Source of the DNA: Spirochaeta sp.
Lineage (GTDB): Bacteria > Spirochaetota > Spirochaetia > DSM-2461
DNA: 16,216 nt
Assembly (NCBI GenBank): GCA_030592625.1
Contig: JAUVIY010000023.1
Span: 1-16,216, forward strand
Direction of reading: 5' to 3'
Made by a program: the position numbers and the translations under genes. Under the pieces are notes generated by a model. The model saw nothing but the letters and a program-made list of their open reading frames with translations. It had not been told where the DNA came from and ran no database searches. This document shows, piece after piece, positions 1-7,695 of this stretch. Numbering within the stretch: position 1 is the first letter of the stretch; every line of letters begins with the position of its first letter.

Positions 1-89
1 CAAAAGAACTGGATCGGGTCTGTGAAGCCTATCCTCATTTGACGGATGACGATTTCATCAGGGAGCATCTCAAGGAATGGCGGAAATGA
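1..89 (+). CDS. C-terminal tail of an unidentified protein (5' partial)
   Basis: An open frame enters from the left edge (codons begin at base 3) and stops with TGA at 87-89, leaving 28 visible residues ending in LKEWRK. The tail is charged and looks helical and cytoplasmic, but it is too short to assign to a family. Its stop overlaps the favoured ATG of the TetR gene in an ATGA arrangement (86-89), and the AAGGA ribosome-binding site for that ATG lies inside this gene. This points to one operon with translational coupling. Reality of the gene rests only on the overlap and the open frame, so function is left blank. Confidence 0.5.
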   Translation, partial: KELDRVCEAYPHLTDDDFIREHLKEWRK

Positions 90-715
90 GCGACGCAGCC
101 TCACCCAAGGGCCGGGCTACCCGGAGCAGAATCTTTGAAGCGGCCACCAGGGAATTCGCCTTTAAGGGTTTCGCCGGTGCCCGGATCGATGTCATCGCCC
201 GGGAGGCGGAGATCAACAAACAACGGATCTATGCCTATTTCGGAGACAAAGACGGGCTCTTTCTCGAGGTGTGGAAACGTACTTTTGAACTCATCTATGA
301 AAAAACCCAGGAGTTCCTTTATCTGACGGAAGAAGACGTTCCCGATCTGGGCCGTATCATTCTGGCCGGCTATATGAGTTTTCATGAACGGCATCCTGAA
401 TTCTGGCGTATTTTTGTTATGGAGAACCTTTTCGGTGGAAGACACGGTCGACCGGGTCACACCAGTGGTGATACACCTTACGGCCATCTCAGATCCCTCT
501 ACAATATCGGCCAGAAAAAGGGCATTTATTCCAATGATGTGTCTTTCGAAACTTTCATCTTCGTTCCTACTGCCATCAGTTTCTTTTATACTTCGAACAT
601 GAAAACCATGAGCGATACGCTGGAGACCGATCTTTCCAACCCTGCCGTTAAAGCGAAGTTGATGGGGGAAATCAGCCTGATGCTGTTCGGTGAGCAAGGA
701 TGTCATGTCGATTGA
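86..715 (+). CDS. TetR/AcrR-family transcriptional regulator
   Basis: This is a cytoplasmic one-component repressor of about 209 residues, the normal TetR length. The first ~60 residues carry the TetR helix-turn-helix: a basic helix (TRSRIFEAATREFA), KGF, then recognition-helix residues NKQRIYAYFGDKDGLF, close to the family consensus YYHF.sKe.L. The remaining ~140 residues are the helical ligand-binding and dimer domain, whose ligand cannot be read from sequence. An ATG at 77 is in frame, but ATG 86 is preferred because AAGGA at 72-76 lies 9 nt upstream of it, and it forms an ATGA overlap with the preceding stop. The gene end overlaps the M20 hydrolase start by 11 nt, so the two are co-translated. 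The likely target is its own operon, whose promoter is outside the window. Confidence 0.9.
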   Translation: MSDAASPKGRATRSRIFEAATREFAFKGFAGARIDVIAREAEINKQRIYAYFGDKDGLFLEVWKRTFELIYEKTQEFLYLTEEDVPDLGRIILAGYMSFHERHPEFWRIFVMENLFGGRHGRPGHTSGDTPYGHLRSLYNIGQKKGIYSNDVSFETFIFVPTAISFFYTSNMKTMSDTLETDLSNPAVKAKLMGEISLMLFGEQGCHVD

Positions 716-1877
716 CACCTTTCATTCTCAGATAGCCGGCATTCTGACCGAGGCGATCGCCTTACGCCATGAGCTTCACGACCATCCTGAGATCGCCTTG
801 AATGAGTGGGAAACCAGAAAGCGAATCCGCAGCTTTCTCGGTGATGAATTTCGATATCTGGAGCCGCTCATGGAAACGGATCTCATTGCCGAATGGCCCG
901 GCCGGGATGAGAGTGAGTGCATCGCTCTCCGGGCGGATATGGATGCTCTGCCTACTGATGATGAGAGCTTTCAATACGGTGCCATGCATGCCTGTGGTCA
1001 TGACGGCCATATGGCAATACTCGCCGCCGCCGCACGGTTGCTGGCGGACAATCGAATCGTTCCGCAGCGTACGGTTCGTTTCGTATTCCAGCCCGGAGAA
1101 GAAGTGGCGGGAGCAGGGCGTGAACTGGCGGCCCTCGGCGCCTACCGGGGAGCGCGTTCGGCCTATGCCCTTCACGGCTGGCCCGGACTACCCCTGGGTT
1201 CCGTCGCCTTGAAAGAGGGTGCTTACTTCGGGGCCAGCCATCATTTTCGGGCCCTGTTCCGGGGCCGGGGCGGCCATGGTGCCTACCCCGAGAAAGGCTT
1301 GAATCCTCTGCCGCCCGCCGCCCGGGCTCTCCTGATGCTGCAGAAGCTCCACGACGAGGTATTCGAGAGCCGCGGCGAGGTGGTAAACGCCTGTGCCCTG
1401 AACGGAGGGTCGGCGTCCAACGTCATTCCCGATGAAGCCCGCCTCCTGGGAACCGTCCGGTATCTGGAGCCCGAGAGAGGCGAGAGTCTCGAAGAATCGA
1501 TTCGCGATATCTTTGCGGACAGTGTGAAAGATACATCGATCGAACTGGAGCTGGACTATGAAAAAACCTACGACTTACCCGTCATGAATAATCCTTCCCG
1601 CTGCGACATCGTCCGCCGGGCCGCGAAGGGCCGCGGGGACAGCGGCGGGCAAGACAACGACATACGGCGAATTACAGTAATCGAGGAAGAGACGGTGGAG
1701 CGCGGTTCGGAAGATTTCGCCTTCGCCCTTGCCAAAGTTCCCGGCTGCCTCTTCAAGCTGGGACTGGGAGAAGGAATGCCCCCTCTTCATTCGACAGGAT
1801 TCGATTTTCCCGACGAAGCCCTGGCACCGGGAATCCTGATGATGAGTCGTCTGGCTCTGGGAGAGGATGAGGGATGA
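705..1877 (+). CDS. M20 family (M20D-like) metal-dependent amidohydrolase
   Basis: This is a cytoplasmic zinc-type hydrolase that cleaves N-acyl amino acids or peptides, related to hippurate and IAA-amino-acid hydrolases. It has 390 residues, the usual length. Metal and catalytic motifs are intact and in order (numbered from ATG 705): RADMDALP, then HACGHDGH (about 95-102, with the Cys typical of M20D), QPGEE (about 129-133, catalytic Glu pair), ALHGW, the dimerisation-domain segment GGHGAYP (about 189-195), and PLHSTGFDFPDE near the C-terminus. No signal peptide is seen. A GTG at 690 also opens the frame, but it has no ribosome-binding site. ATG 705 has AAGGA at 696-700, 4 nt upstream, which is rather close. 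The gene starts inside the TetR gene and is probably controlled by it. The exact substrate is unknown. Confidence 0.92.
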   Translation: MSIDTFHSQIAGILTEAIALRHELHDHPEIALNEWETRKRIRSFLGDEFRYLEPLMETDLIAEWPGRDESECIALRADMDALPTDDESFQYGAMHACGHDGHMAILAAAARLLADNRIVPQRTVRFVFQPGEEVAGAGRELAALGAYRGARSAYALHGWPGLPLGSVALKEGAYFGASHHFRALFRGRGGHGAYPEKGLNPLPPAARALLMLQKLHDEVFESRGEVVNACALNGGSASNVIPDEARLLGTVRYLEPERGESLEESIRDIFADSVKDTSIELELDYEKTYDLPVMNNPSRCDIVRRAAKGRGDSGGQDNDIRRITVIEEETVERGSEDFAFALAKVPGCLFKLGLGEGMPPLHSTGFDFPDEALAPGILMMSRLALGEDEG

Positions 1878-1917
1878 AGGTTTTTGGCTGGACGGATCTT
1901 AATTCGACGAGAGGCCA

Positions 1918-1941
1918 TGAGCATGCCGGGCTCTATGCTCA
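1918..1941. terminator. Possible weak bidirectional terminator between convergent genes
   Basis: A perfect 7-bp inverted repeat, TGAGCAT / ATGCTCA, with a 10-nt loop sits in the 66-bp gap between the M20 gene and the convergent barrel-protein gene. That is the expected place for a shared terminator. No T-run follows on either strand, so intrinsic termination is doubtful. Confidence 0.25.
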
Positions 1942-1943
1942 CA

Positions 1944-2936
1944 CTACCAGCGGTAGGCGGCACCGAGTCTGAGGAAGGTCAGGATCATCGAAGCATTCGC
2001 CGGATATCCAAATGCTATGGCCTCGGGTGCAAATGTATGAAAGCTTAATTCAAATCCAGGGAGCTGAGCTTTTAACGACCAATGCTCCGAAAAATTCCAT
2101 GACAGATTGGCGAATAATTCCAGGGCCGGATAGAAATACCAGCCGGTTTCCCCGGCGTTCAAATCGGGGGTGGCTGCGTCTTCGAGCGGCGTGATACTGA
2201 TGGCTCCAAAGGAGAACTTCAGGCCGACTTCGGCGGACAAGCGGCCGATGGAACGGAAGACAATACCGATCCCCGGGAGAAGTTTCAGGTATCGGGTGTC
2301 AATCAATTCACCGGACCCGCCTCTTGCAAAACTCAGGTTATCCCCGAAATCGACTTGAACCGCGGCAATCAGGCCGATACTCTCATTGAAAAACCAATTG
2401 AATTCAGTGCTGAATGGACCCAGCCAGATGAATTGACTGCTGAAATCATTCGATGTGGTGTATCCGATACGGCCGGATATCGGCAGCCACAGATTCAGCT
2501 GAAAGGGCTTGGTAATCAATCGCTTATAGGAGATTTCCTTCAGCATCAGGTCCTGTTCAATAACGAGTTCTTCCCTGATTTCCGGTTCCGTCATTCCAAG
2601 ATATGTTTCCCACTGCTGAGCAACACCCCGGCATATGGGCACAATTCCTTCAGTATCTTCAATACGGAATAATTGTTCATCGATGAGCAGCTCCGATTCG
2701 TAAAGCGTAAATCGAAGTTGTCCCTCCGATTCAGAAATGACGATGCGATTGTGAGTTTCTTCGCCATTCCGGGCTATTACGATGGGCTGGATGTCCGTGA
2801 TCGCCGAGTAGAGAACTTCTGCGGTCATCACGGGGACCGTCTCGCCGATGTCGAATTGTACATGCCGAGGGATAAGGTTCTCTGCAATCAGGGGCAGGGA
2901 AATTGTTATGAAAAGAACAGCAAAAACGATTTTCAT
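1944..2936 (-). CDS. Exported protein with C-terminal beta-barrel-like domain (hypothetical)
   Basis: I do not recognise a named family. The 330-residue product starts with a clear Sec signal peptide (KIVFAVLFITISLPLIAEN, cleavage near residue 19). Residues ~20-140 form a hydrophilic, probably periplasmic segment. From about residue 145 to the end there are alternating polar/hydrophobic strands rich in aromatics and Gly (LNLWLPISGRIGY, STEFNWFFN, WSLKAQLPGFELSF). The chain ends in LGAAYRW with a C-terminal aromatic, as is usual for outer-membrane barrels. The ATG overlaps the stop of the upstream PEGA gene (ATGA, 2933-2936), so both proteins are probably made together. A structural outer-membrane role is inferred from architecture only. 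The alternative is a soluble beta-rich periplasmic protein. Confidence 0.7.
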   Translation of the reverse strand: MKIVFAVLFITISLPLIAENLIPRHVQFDIGETVPVMTAEVLYSAITDIQPIVIARNGEETHNRIVISESEGQLRFTLYESELLIDEQLFRIEDTEGIVPICRGVAQQWETYLGMTEPEIREELVIEQDLMLKEISYKRLITKPFQLNLWLPISGRIGYTTSNDFSSQFIWLGPFSTEFNWFFNESIGLIAAVQVDFGDNLSFARGGSGELIDTRYLKLLPGIGIVFRSIGRLSAEVGLKFSFGAISITPLEDAATPDLNAGETGWYFYPALELFANLSWNFSEHWSLKAQLPGFELSFHTFAPEAIAFGYPANASMILTFLRLGAAYRW

Positions 2937-4750
2937 AATCGTACTCCGAAGCCCAGCTGTATCAAACCGCTGAAAATCGTAAATCCGTTCGCTGAACGGC
3001 CGGAGAGATCGAACCGGTAGGATAATGCGTTGACTGAAAACCGGCCGTTCATGAAGAAAGGCACTGTATCGGAACGTTCTGTGAAATAAAACCGGAAGCC
3101 GATATCCAGCGGCATCGAAAGGAATAAAAAACTCCCGACAGTTCCTGATTGCGGACCACCGTCATCCCAATACTGTGTATATTCGGGGGCCCAGCTCACC
3201 TGGACGCTTAAACCAAAGGATAAATCTGATATGAGGTTTCGGAAGAATATCCTGGGCCCGATATAGTACCCGACATCATGGATAGGGCTGCTCGTTTCAG
3301 AATAGTATTGGCCATCAGGGGATTTATCGAAATTGGGGATTATTGTGACACCACTACCGATTGCCAGGTATTGATTAAAATCGTAATTCCACTCGAGGGA
3401 GAGAGACAGACTATACCCTTCATACCGAAACAAGTCGGTCTGAGAAGTGCCGCTATCAACATTGATTTTTTCTATCCCACCACCGATTCCCAGGAACAAT
3501 GAAATCGAATGACGATTGTCGGTCCATCGATTTCGGACGAGAGAGTTCCGGAAATATTCGTATTCCTCCCGTGAGGTATCTTCGTACAACACCTCGGTTC
3601 GTGTCTCAAGAACCCGTCCGGCGTCCGGCAGATAGCGGTCGACATTCTCCATGAATGATACGGTAATTTCATCCATGGCATCAAATATGCTCAGGCCGAC
3701 CGTTCCGCTCCAGTTGAAGCCGACTTTTGAGGATTCGGCCTGTACGTCATACAGATTTGCCAACACCGTCAGTTTGTTGCCTTCTTTTTGGAAAAAACCG
3801 CTGACAATGAGATCTGCACCGCTCTCATCAATAGTGTTGTAATCCGGATATGTGATTCCCGATCCGTCATTCCAAATGATCTTCTCACGGATAACGTTCA
3901 ATCGCTCATCCTCTTCCAGAGCAATCTGCAAGGTATCGGCGAAGAGATTGGCCAGCTGATCATCGGCCTCACCCTTGGGAAAGAAGGGACCGACAACAGT
4001 TTTATAGGTTTCTGGTCCTGTCGACAACTCGACGGTGATTGGCATCTCGACAGCAATGTCCGCATCGCGTTCCAGCTTGATATACCGGGTGACATCTTCC
4101 AGACCTTCAGCCCGGAAGAGTAATTTGTGTTTGCTTCCGGTGAGGTTGAGTTCCAGGGGTGTCGAACCGACGAGCCTGTCATCGAGATAGACTTCAGCCT
4201 CGGGTGGGTCCGTTGTCAGTGTGGCGGTGAATAGTGTTCGCTCCTGTTCTATGGTAGGCCGGAGGGAACCGAAGCCCATGTACTCCCGTCCATACCACTC
4301 CGGGAAATCGTAATATAAGCCCAAGCTTAAAGCGGCCTTCTGCCGGTCTTCCTCATCAACCGGCTCTATGTATATGGACCTGGATATGCCATCCGAATCG
4401 ATTACCACACGAATCGGTGCCACCATGATGGTTCCCGGCGGGACGTCGATAACGTTATCGATGGCCCAGTCGTCGTCGTGTAGCGAGTAGGTGCCCGGGG
4501 TTACCCGGAACCAGCGGATATCCCAATCACCGGTACCGACAGGCAGCTTGAGTTGCCGGGGACCATCGATAGTGATGATGACCCTCTTGAGGTCAGCTGA
4601 ATCGATGGCTATTCGGGTGGGGATACCAAGCAGGGAGATTGCGGGGTGACGACCGGGAGTGGGGAAGGATTCAGCATCGAGGGTTCGGGGGAACAAGACC
4701 TGGAGGATAAAAAACACCGACATTGCGACAAATCGCAATCGTTTATACAT
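2933..4750 (-). CDS. PEGA domain / TolB-like / outer-membrane barrel protein
   Basis: This is a large exported multidomain protein of 605 residues from ATG 4750. A signal peptide comes first (basic MYKRLRF, hydrophobic core SVFFILQVLF, cleavage near LDAES). A beta-rich N-terminal region of about 140 residues follows. A PEGA domain then spans about 175-240 (TDPPEAEVYLDDRLVGSTPL, then a LLFRAEGLED strand pair), a surface/cell-wall-associated fold. A segment at about 250-375 resembles TolB/FlgO-type N-terminal domains (VVGPFFP, LADTL-type helix, GADLIVSGFF, LTVLANLYD). The last ~195 residues alternate like a small beta-barrel, starting at HSISLFLGIGGG. This layout is familiar from spirochaetes and some other Gram-negatives, but no function is established. 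An in-frame TTG at 4756 is possible, but ATG 4750 fits the promoter better. It is the first gene of a two-gene operon. Confidence 0.8.
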   Translation of the reverse strand: MYKRLRFVAMSVFFILQVLFPRTLDAESFPTPGRHPAISLLGIPTRIAIDSADLKRVIITIDGPRQLKLPVGTGDWDIRWFRVTPGTYSLHDDDWAIDNVIDVPPGTIMVAPIRVVIDSDGISRSIYIEPVDEEDRQKAALSLGLYYDFPEWYGREYMGFGSLRPTIEQERTLFTATLTTDPPEAEVYLDDRLVGSTPLELNLTGSKHKLLFRAEGLEDVTRYIKLERDADIAVEMPITVELSTGPETYKTVVGPFFPKGEADDQLANLFADTLQIALEEDERLNVIREKIIWNDGSGITYPDYNTIDESGADLIVSGFFQKEGNKLTVLANLYDVQAESSKVGFNWSGTVGLSIFDAMDEITVSFMENVDRYLPDAGRVLETRTEVLYEDTSREEYEYFRNSLVRNRWTDNRHSISLFLGIGGGIEKINVDSGTSQTDLFRYEGYSLSLSLEWNYDFNQYLAIGSGVTIIPNFDKSPDGQYYSETSSPIHDVGYYIGPRIFFRNLISDLSFGLSVQVSWAPEYTQYWDDGGPQSGTVGSFLFLSMPLDIGFRFYFTERSDTVPFFMNGRFSVNALSYRFDLSGRSANGFTIFSGLIQLGFGVRL

Positions 4751-4757
4751 GTTCAAA

Positions 4758-4787
4758 ATTGTAGTGTAGAAAAAATTCCAGTGTCAA
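4758..4787 (-). promoter_or_regulatory. Sigma70-type promoter giving a leaderless transcript
   Basis: On the minus strand a perfect TTGACA (4787-4782) is followed after 18 nt by TACAAT (4763-4758), a 5/6 match to the -10 consensus. The predicted start lies 7-8 nt further on, at or next to the A of ATG 4750. The interval TTTGAAC contains no Shine-Dalgarno sequence, so the transcript should start at the initiation codon. This is the best promoter in the window. Confidence 0.7.
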
Positions 4788-4858
4788 CTGATCGGATGTC
4801 CGGCTGGGCGAAACCCTCCCGGCCGGTGCGGTATCATCGGCTTCACAGCCCTCCGGTG

Positions 4859-5752
4859 TCAGCCTGTTCCGATTCCCAACTCCGACAACAGCGCTTCCAG
4901 CCGCCGGCCATACTCAATGTAATTGGTCATCCTGGATTCCTGTGAAGCCTGAACCGAATCATCATGATACACCACGGTCATGTGGGGTTCGATGGACAGC
5001 CCACCGTCATATCCGACTTTATTCAGGTCTTCAAGGATGCGCCTGACATCTCCGCCGCCTTCTCCCGGCCAGCAGTAGACTTCCTCCCCGGTGGCGGCGT
5101 CCCGATATGAATCCTTGATATGGATATGGGCAATATGGTTTTTCACGTTTGAGTAAAAATCCCAGGAGGACTGATCAGGATAAGGCCATGGCTTTTCGAA
5201 ATCTTCAGTGAGCGACGGGTTGCCGGTATCAAAAACCAGTTTCAGACCGGGAACTTCTTCCACCATTCGCAGTGTGTGTTTCCAGCTCATTCCTCCGTAA
5301 GTTGCACAATTCTCATGGACTGGAGTGATACCGGTATCTATGAACCGGTTCGTAATTTCCCTCAGGCGCCGAAAGCGCTCTTTCTCCTGCTGATCCTCAA
5401 GAGCCCTGCCATCCTTATCCCTGATCACCTTCCAGCTCATGACACGAACCAGGTTGGCATTCAGCAACTTCATTCTTTGTATTGTTCTGTTGACGGTTTT
5501 CAGCACCTCATCGAAACTCTCATTGATATCATGACCCCAGTTGGCAATGTTGGATCCCAGGGCATTGGCCCGGATGCCGGCTTGTTCCAGCTTATCTCTC
5601 ACCCTGTCAAAATCCGATTCGGGCAGGTTATGAATATTGACTCCATCAATAGCTCTGATCTCGATTCTCGACCACCCAAGTTTCTTCGTAACGGCAATCT
5701 GGCCGTCTATGCCGTCGGCTGCTTCATCTGCAAATCCTGTCAGGTACATCAT
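4859..5752 (-). CDS. Sugar phosphate isomerase/epimerase (xylose-isomerase-like TIM barrel)
   Basis: This is a cytoplasmic TIM-barrel enzyme of the AP-endonuclease-2/xylose-isomerase-like superfamily, 297 residues (normal 250-300). The four metal-site positions typical of the fold are visible: Glu147 in VHENC, Asp175 in FDTGN, His211 in HIHIKD and Glu255 in SIEPH. The start MYLTGFADEA and the RIEIRA strand are also typical. A GGAGG site at 5762-5758, inside the upstream gene, lies 4 nt from ATG 5752 and 7 nt from ATG 5749, so the second Met may be the real start. It overlaps the upstream isomerase gene by 4 nt. The two proteins are only distantly similar, so they probably catalyse successive or alternative steps on one imported sugar or polyol. 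The substrate cannot be read from sequence. Confidence 0.88.
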   Translation of the reverse strand: MMYLTGFADEAADGIDGQIAVTKKLGWSRIEIRAIDGVNIHNLPESDFDRVRDKLEQAGIRANALGSNIANWGHDINESFDEVLKTVNRTIQRMKLLNANLVRVMSWKVIRDKDGRALEDQQEKERFRRLREITNRFIDTGITPVHENCATYGGMSWKHTLRMVEEVPGLKLVFDTGNPSLTEDFEKPWPYPDQSSWDFYSNVKNHIAHIHIKDSYRDAATGEEVYCWPGEGGGDVRRILEDLNKVGYDGGLSIEPHMTVVYHDDSVQASQESRMTNYIEYGRRLEALLSELGIGTG

Positions 5753-6564
5753 TTTACCTCCTCAATTTCATCCAGAAAATCGGCAACCTGTCTGAGCACC
5801 GCTGCAGAATCCGGCGGCTCGGTGAAAATCTCCAGAGACAGCCATTCGTCGTAGCCGATGTCTCCCAGGGCGATAAAGGCATTTCGGTATTCCTCCGTCA
5901 TAGTGACAGGGGCAATACCTCCGGCATCGTTCAGGTGGACATGAGCGATGTAATCGCCGTGCTCCCGGATCAGATCGTTCCAGGAGGCACTTTCATCGTC
6001 GGTATTGTGGAAATCAAACATACCGCCGATACCGGGTTTCCCGATACCATCGATAACGGATCGGGTTTCCTCCAGGGTATTCACGACATCGGTGAATTCC
6101 GACGGTAATGCCTCCAGGAGCAATCTGCATCCGGTTCCCTCAAAATGACCGGCAACAGAGGTTAGTCCATCGGTTAAATACTCCAGGGCCTTGTCCAAGG
6201 TCGTTCCCTGAGACGATCGCTGCGCGGGTGATCCCAGGGTCATCGGACCACCGCCGAGTTCCCCCCCGAGATCGGCAAGACGTTTGATATGATCCCAGGA
6301 CTTCTGCCGTACAACGGTATCAGGAGAGGAAACAAATAGCCCCTCAGGCCCAACCAGAAGCCAATGAAAACCGGCGAACATGACACCTTCGCCATCAAGT
6401 TTTCGCCGAATTTCGGCAAGTGTGCTCCCGATGTTTTCACTGAAGTCACCGAACAGGGTGTGAGGGGCGATTTCAACCCCATGAAACCCGGTTTTCCGGA
6501 CTATCCTCAGGGAAGCCGCGAAATCCTTATCGCCAAAGAGTTCGTTGCATATTCCACGTTTCAT
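5749..6564 (-). CDS. Sugar phosphate isomerase/epimerase (xylose-isomerase-like TIM barrel)
   Basis: This is a second enzyme of the same superfamily, 271 residues. Expected metal ligands are Glu151 (LLLEALP), Asp184 (MFDFHN), His210 (AHVHLND) and Glu245 (SLEIF). His67 in AGFHWLL sits where the fold often has an active-site His. The first strand is MKRGICNELFG and the second GVEIAPH. The layout resembles hydroxypyruvate-isomerase and 3-ketosugar epimerase/isomerase relatives, without allowing a choice between them. The start is well supported, with GGAGG at 6575-6571 six nt before the ATG. It is first in a two-gene operon transcribed away from tctC. The shared control region implies co-regulation with the transporter. 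Confidence 0.88.
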   Translation of the reverse strand: MKRGICNELFGDKDFAASLRIVRKTGFHGVEIAPHTLFGDFSENIGSTLAEIRRKLDGEGVMFAGFHWLLVGPEGLFVSSPDTVVRQKSWDHIKRLADLGGELGGGPMTLGSPAQRSSQGTTLDKALEYLTDGLTSVAGHFEGTGCRLLLEALPSEFTDVVNTLEETRSVIDGIGKPGIGGMFDFHNTDDESASWNDLIREHGDYIAHVHLNDAGGIAPVTMTEEYRNAFIALGDIGYDEWLSLEIFTEPPDSAAVLRQVADFLDEIEEVK

Positions 6565-6597
6565 TCATCGCCTCCGAACATAAAACCAACAAAACAG

Positions 6598-6626
6598 TTG
6601 CAGTGTAATAGGTATCATTATAGAAT
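6598..6626 (+). promoter_or_regulatory. Promoter of the tctCBA operon
   Basis: TTGCAG (6598-6603), 17 nt, then TAGAAT (6621-6626), a 5/6 match to the -10 consensus. The predicted start near 6633 gives a leader of about 26 nt with AAGGAG at 6647-6652. Its -10 box overlaps the -10 of the divergent isomerase promoter, so polymerase cannot occupy both at once. Confidence 0.55.
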
Positions 6627-6635
6627 ATCTAATGA
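6615..6635. promoter_or_regulatory. Interrupted palindrome, candidate operator for both divergent operons
   Basis: TCATTA-N9-TAATGA is a perfect 6-bp inverted repeat spanning 21 bp and centred on 6625. Two extra symmetric pairs lie inside the spacer. It covers the -10 elements of both divergent promoters, the usual position for a repressor site. The size suits a dimeric repressor of GntR, LacI or TetR type. No regulator gene lies next to it, so the partner is unknown. Confidence 0.5.
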
Positions 6636-6645
6636 ATAATCGTAA
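6617..6645 (-). promoter_or_regulatory. Promoter of the isomerase operon
   Basis: On the minus strand a perfect TATAAT (6622-6617) is preceded at 17 nt by TTACGA (6645-6640), which matches the -35 consensus at only three positions. The predicted start near 6610 leaves a leader of about 45 nt containing the GGAGG site. The weak -35 suggests activator dependence or a modest basal rate. Confidence 0.55.
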
Positions 6646-6658
6646 TAAGGAGAAATGT

Positions 6659-7681
6659 ATGAAAAGGTTGTCAGTTCTTATCGTGCTGCTGATCGCGTTC
6701 TCGATCACCGCATGGGCCAATGGCAGTGTGGAATCAGATGATTCCGGCATGTGGAAGCCGACCAAGCCCATCACCATCATCGTCCCCTGGGGCGCCGGTG
6801 GTTCCACCGATCAGGTAACCCGTGTCGTTGCCGGTGAACTCGAAGGTCCTCTGGGACAGAAAGTCGTCATCGTCAATCAGCCGGGAGCTTCCGGTTCCGT
6901 CGGTTCCAAGGGCGCCCTTGATGCTCCCCATGACGGCTATACCTGGACTTCCGGTGCTGCTGCGGATCTTGGCGCTTATAAAGTGAAAGGCCTGCTGGAC
7001 ACCACATGGGACGACTGGGAACTGTTCCTCAACGTCGCGAATGTTTCCGTCATTGCCGTGAATGCCGACACTCCCTACCAGGACTTCGGCGATCTGCTCG
7101 ATGCCATGAAAGCCAATCCCGGCAAGATCCCCGTAGCTACCGCCGGACAGCTTTCTGCAGGGCACAATGCCATGGAAGCCATCGTTAAATATACCAAAGT
7201 GAAATATAAGCATGTCACCTACGACGGCGGAAACCCCGCGGTTATCGCCACAGTCGCCGGTGAAGCTGAAGTCACCTCACAGCTGGCGGTGGAAGAAGCC
7301 GATATGCTTAAAGGCGGCAAACTCCGGGCCCTGGCCGTCCTGGATGACAAGCCTCTGATGCTGAAAGGTTACGGTGAGATTCCCGCCATCACCGACTGGA
7401 TTCCCGAGTTCCAGGCCGCTCCCAATTACTTCGGTATCTGGGTACCCGCCGATGCTCCTGCCGAAGTGCTCGAAACCTTCGGTGAAATCTGGGACACCAC
7501 CATCAGGGATTCCCAAAAGCTGAAAGATTACGCAGCCGAACGTGGCGCGGTCTTCAATCCCTCCTGGGGTGAAGAGGCTAAAGAAAGGGCCATGCCTTAC
7601 CTCCAGATTATCGCCTGGAACTACTATGAGGGCGGTACCGCTGTCCTGGCTCCGGACACCGTCGGGATTCCCAAACCGTAG
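6659..7681 (+). CDS. tctC: TTT transporter periplasmic substrate-binding protein (TctC/Bug family)
   Basis: This is the periplasmic receptor of a tripartite tricarboxylate transporter. It captures a small, usually carboxylate-bearing ligand and hands it to TctAB. It has 340 residues from ATG 6659, including a signal peptide (MKRLSVLIVLLIAFSITAWA, cleavage before NGS). There is no lipobox Cys, so the product is soluble. Bug-family signatures are present: ITIIVPWGAGGSTDQVTR, whose GGSTD forms part of the ligand pocket, then VVNQPGASGSVG-type and LDAPHDGYT. An upstream in-frame ATG at 6632 exists, but AAGGAG at 6647-6652 is 6 nt from ATG 6659 and the signal peptide starts there. The neighbouring isomerases suggest a sugar-derived ligand rather than citrate. 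The gene symbol is by family, not by proven substrate. Confidence 0.93.
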   Translation: MKRLSVLIVLLIAFSITAWANGSVESDDSGMWKPTKPITIIVPWGAGGSTDQVTRVVAGELEGPLGQKVVIVNQPGASGSVGSKGALDAPHDGYTWTSGAAADLGAYKVKGLLDTTWDDWELFLNVANVSVIAVNADTPYQDFGDLLDAMKANPGKIPVATAGQLSAGHNAMEAIVKYTKVKYKHVTYDGGNPAVIATVAGEAEVTSQLAVEEADMLKGGKLRALAVLDDKPLMLKGYGEIPAITDWIPEFQAAPNYFGIWVPADAPAEVLETFGEIWDTTIRDSQKLKDYAAERGAVFNPSWGEEAKERAMPYLQIIAWNYYEGGTAVLAPDTVGIPKP

Positions 7682-7695
7682 TCGATAATACCATC

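Noticed and set aside
101..718. Minus-strand open frame opposite the TetR gene
   Set aside because: The TetR helix-turn-helix is unmistakable on the plus strand; the antisense frame is a codon-bias shadow.
4800..4826. CCGGC / GCCGG hairpin with inner GGG/CCC after the isomerase operon
   Set aside because: Large internal loop and no T-run on the minus strand, so not a credible intrinsic terminator; the spacing fits the operon end but evidence is too weak to list.
4859..6564. Tandem isomerase genes as a recent duplication
   Set aside because: The two proteins share the fold and metal positions but little sequence beyond them, so they are old paralogues rather than a recent tandem copy.
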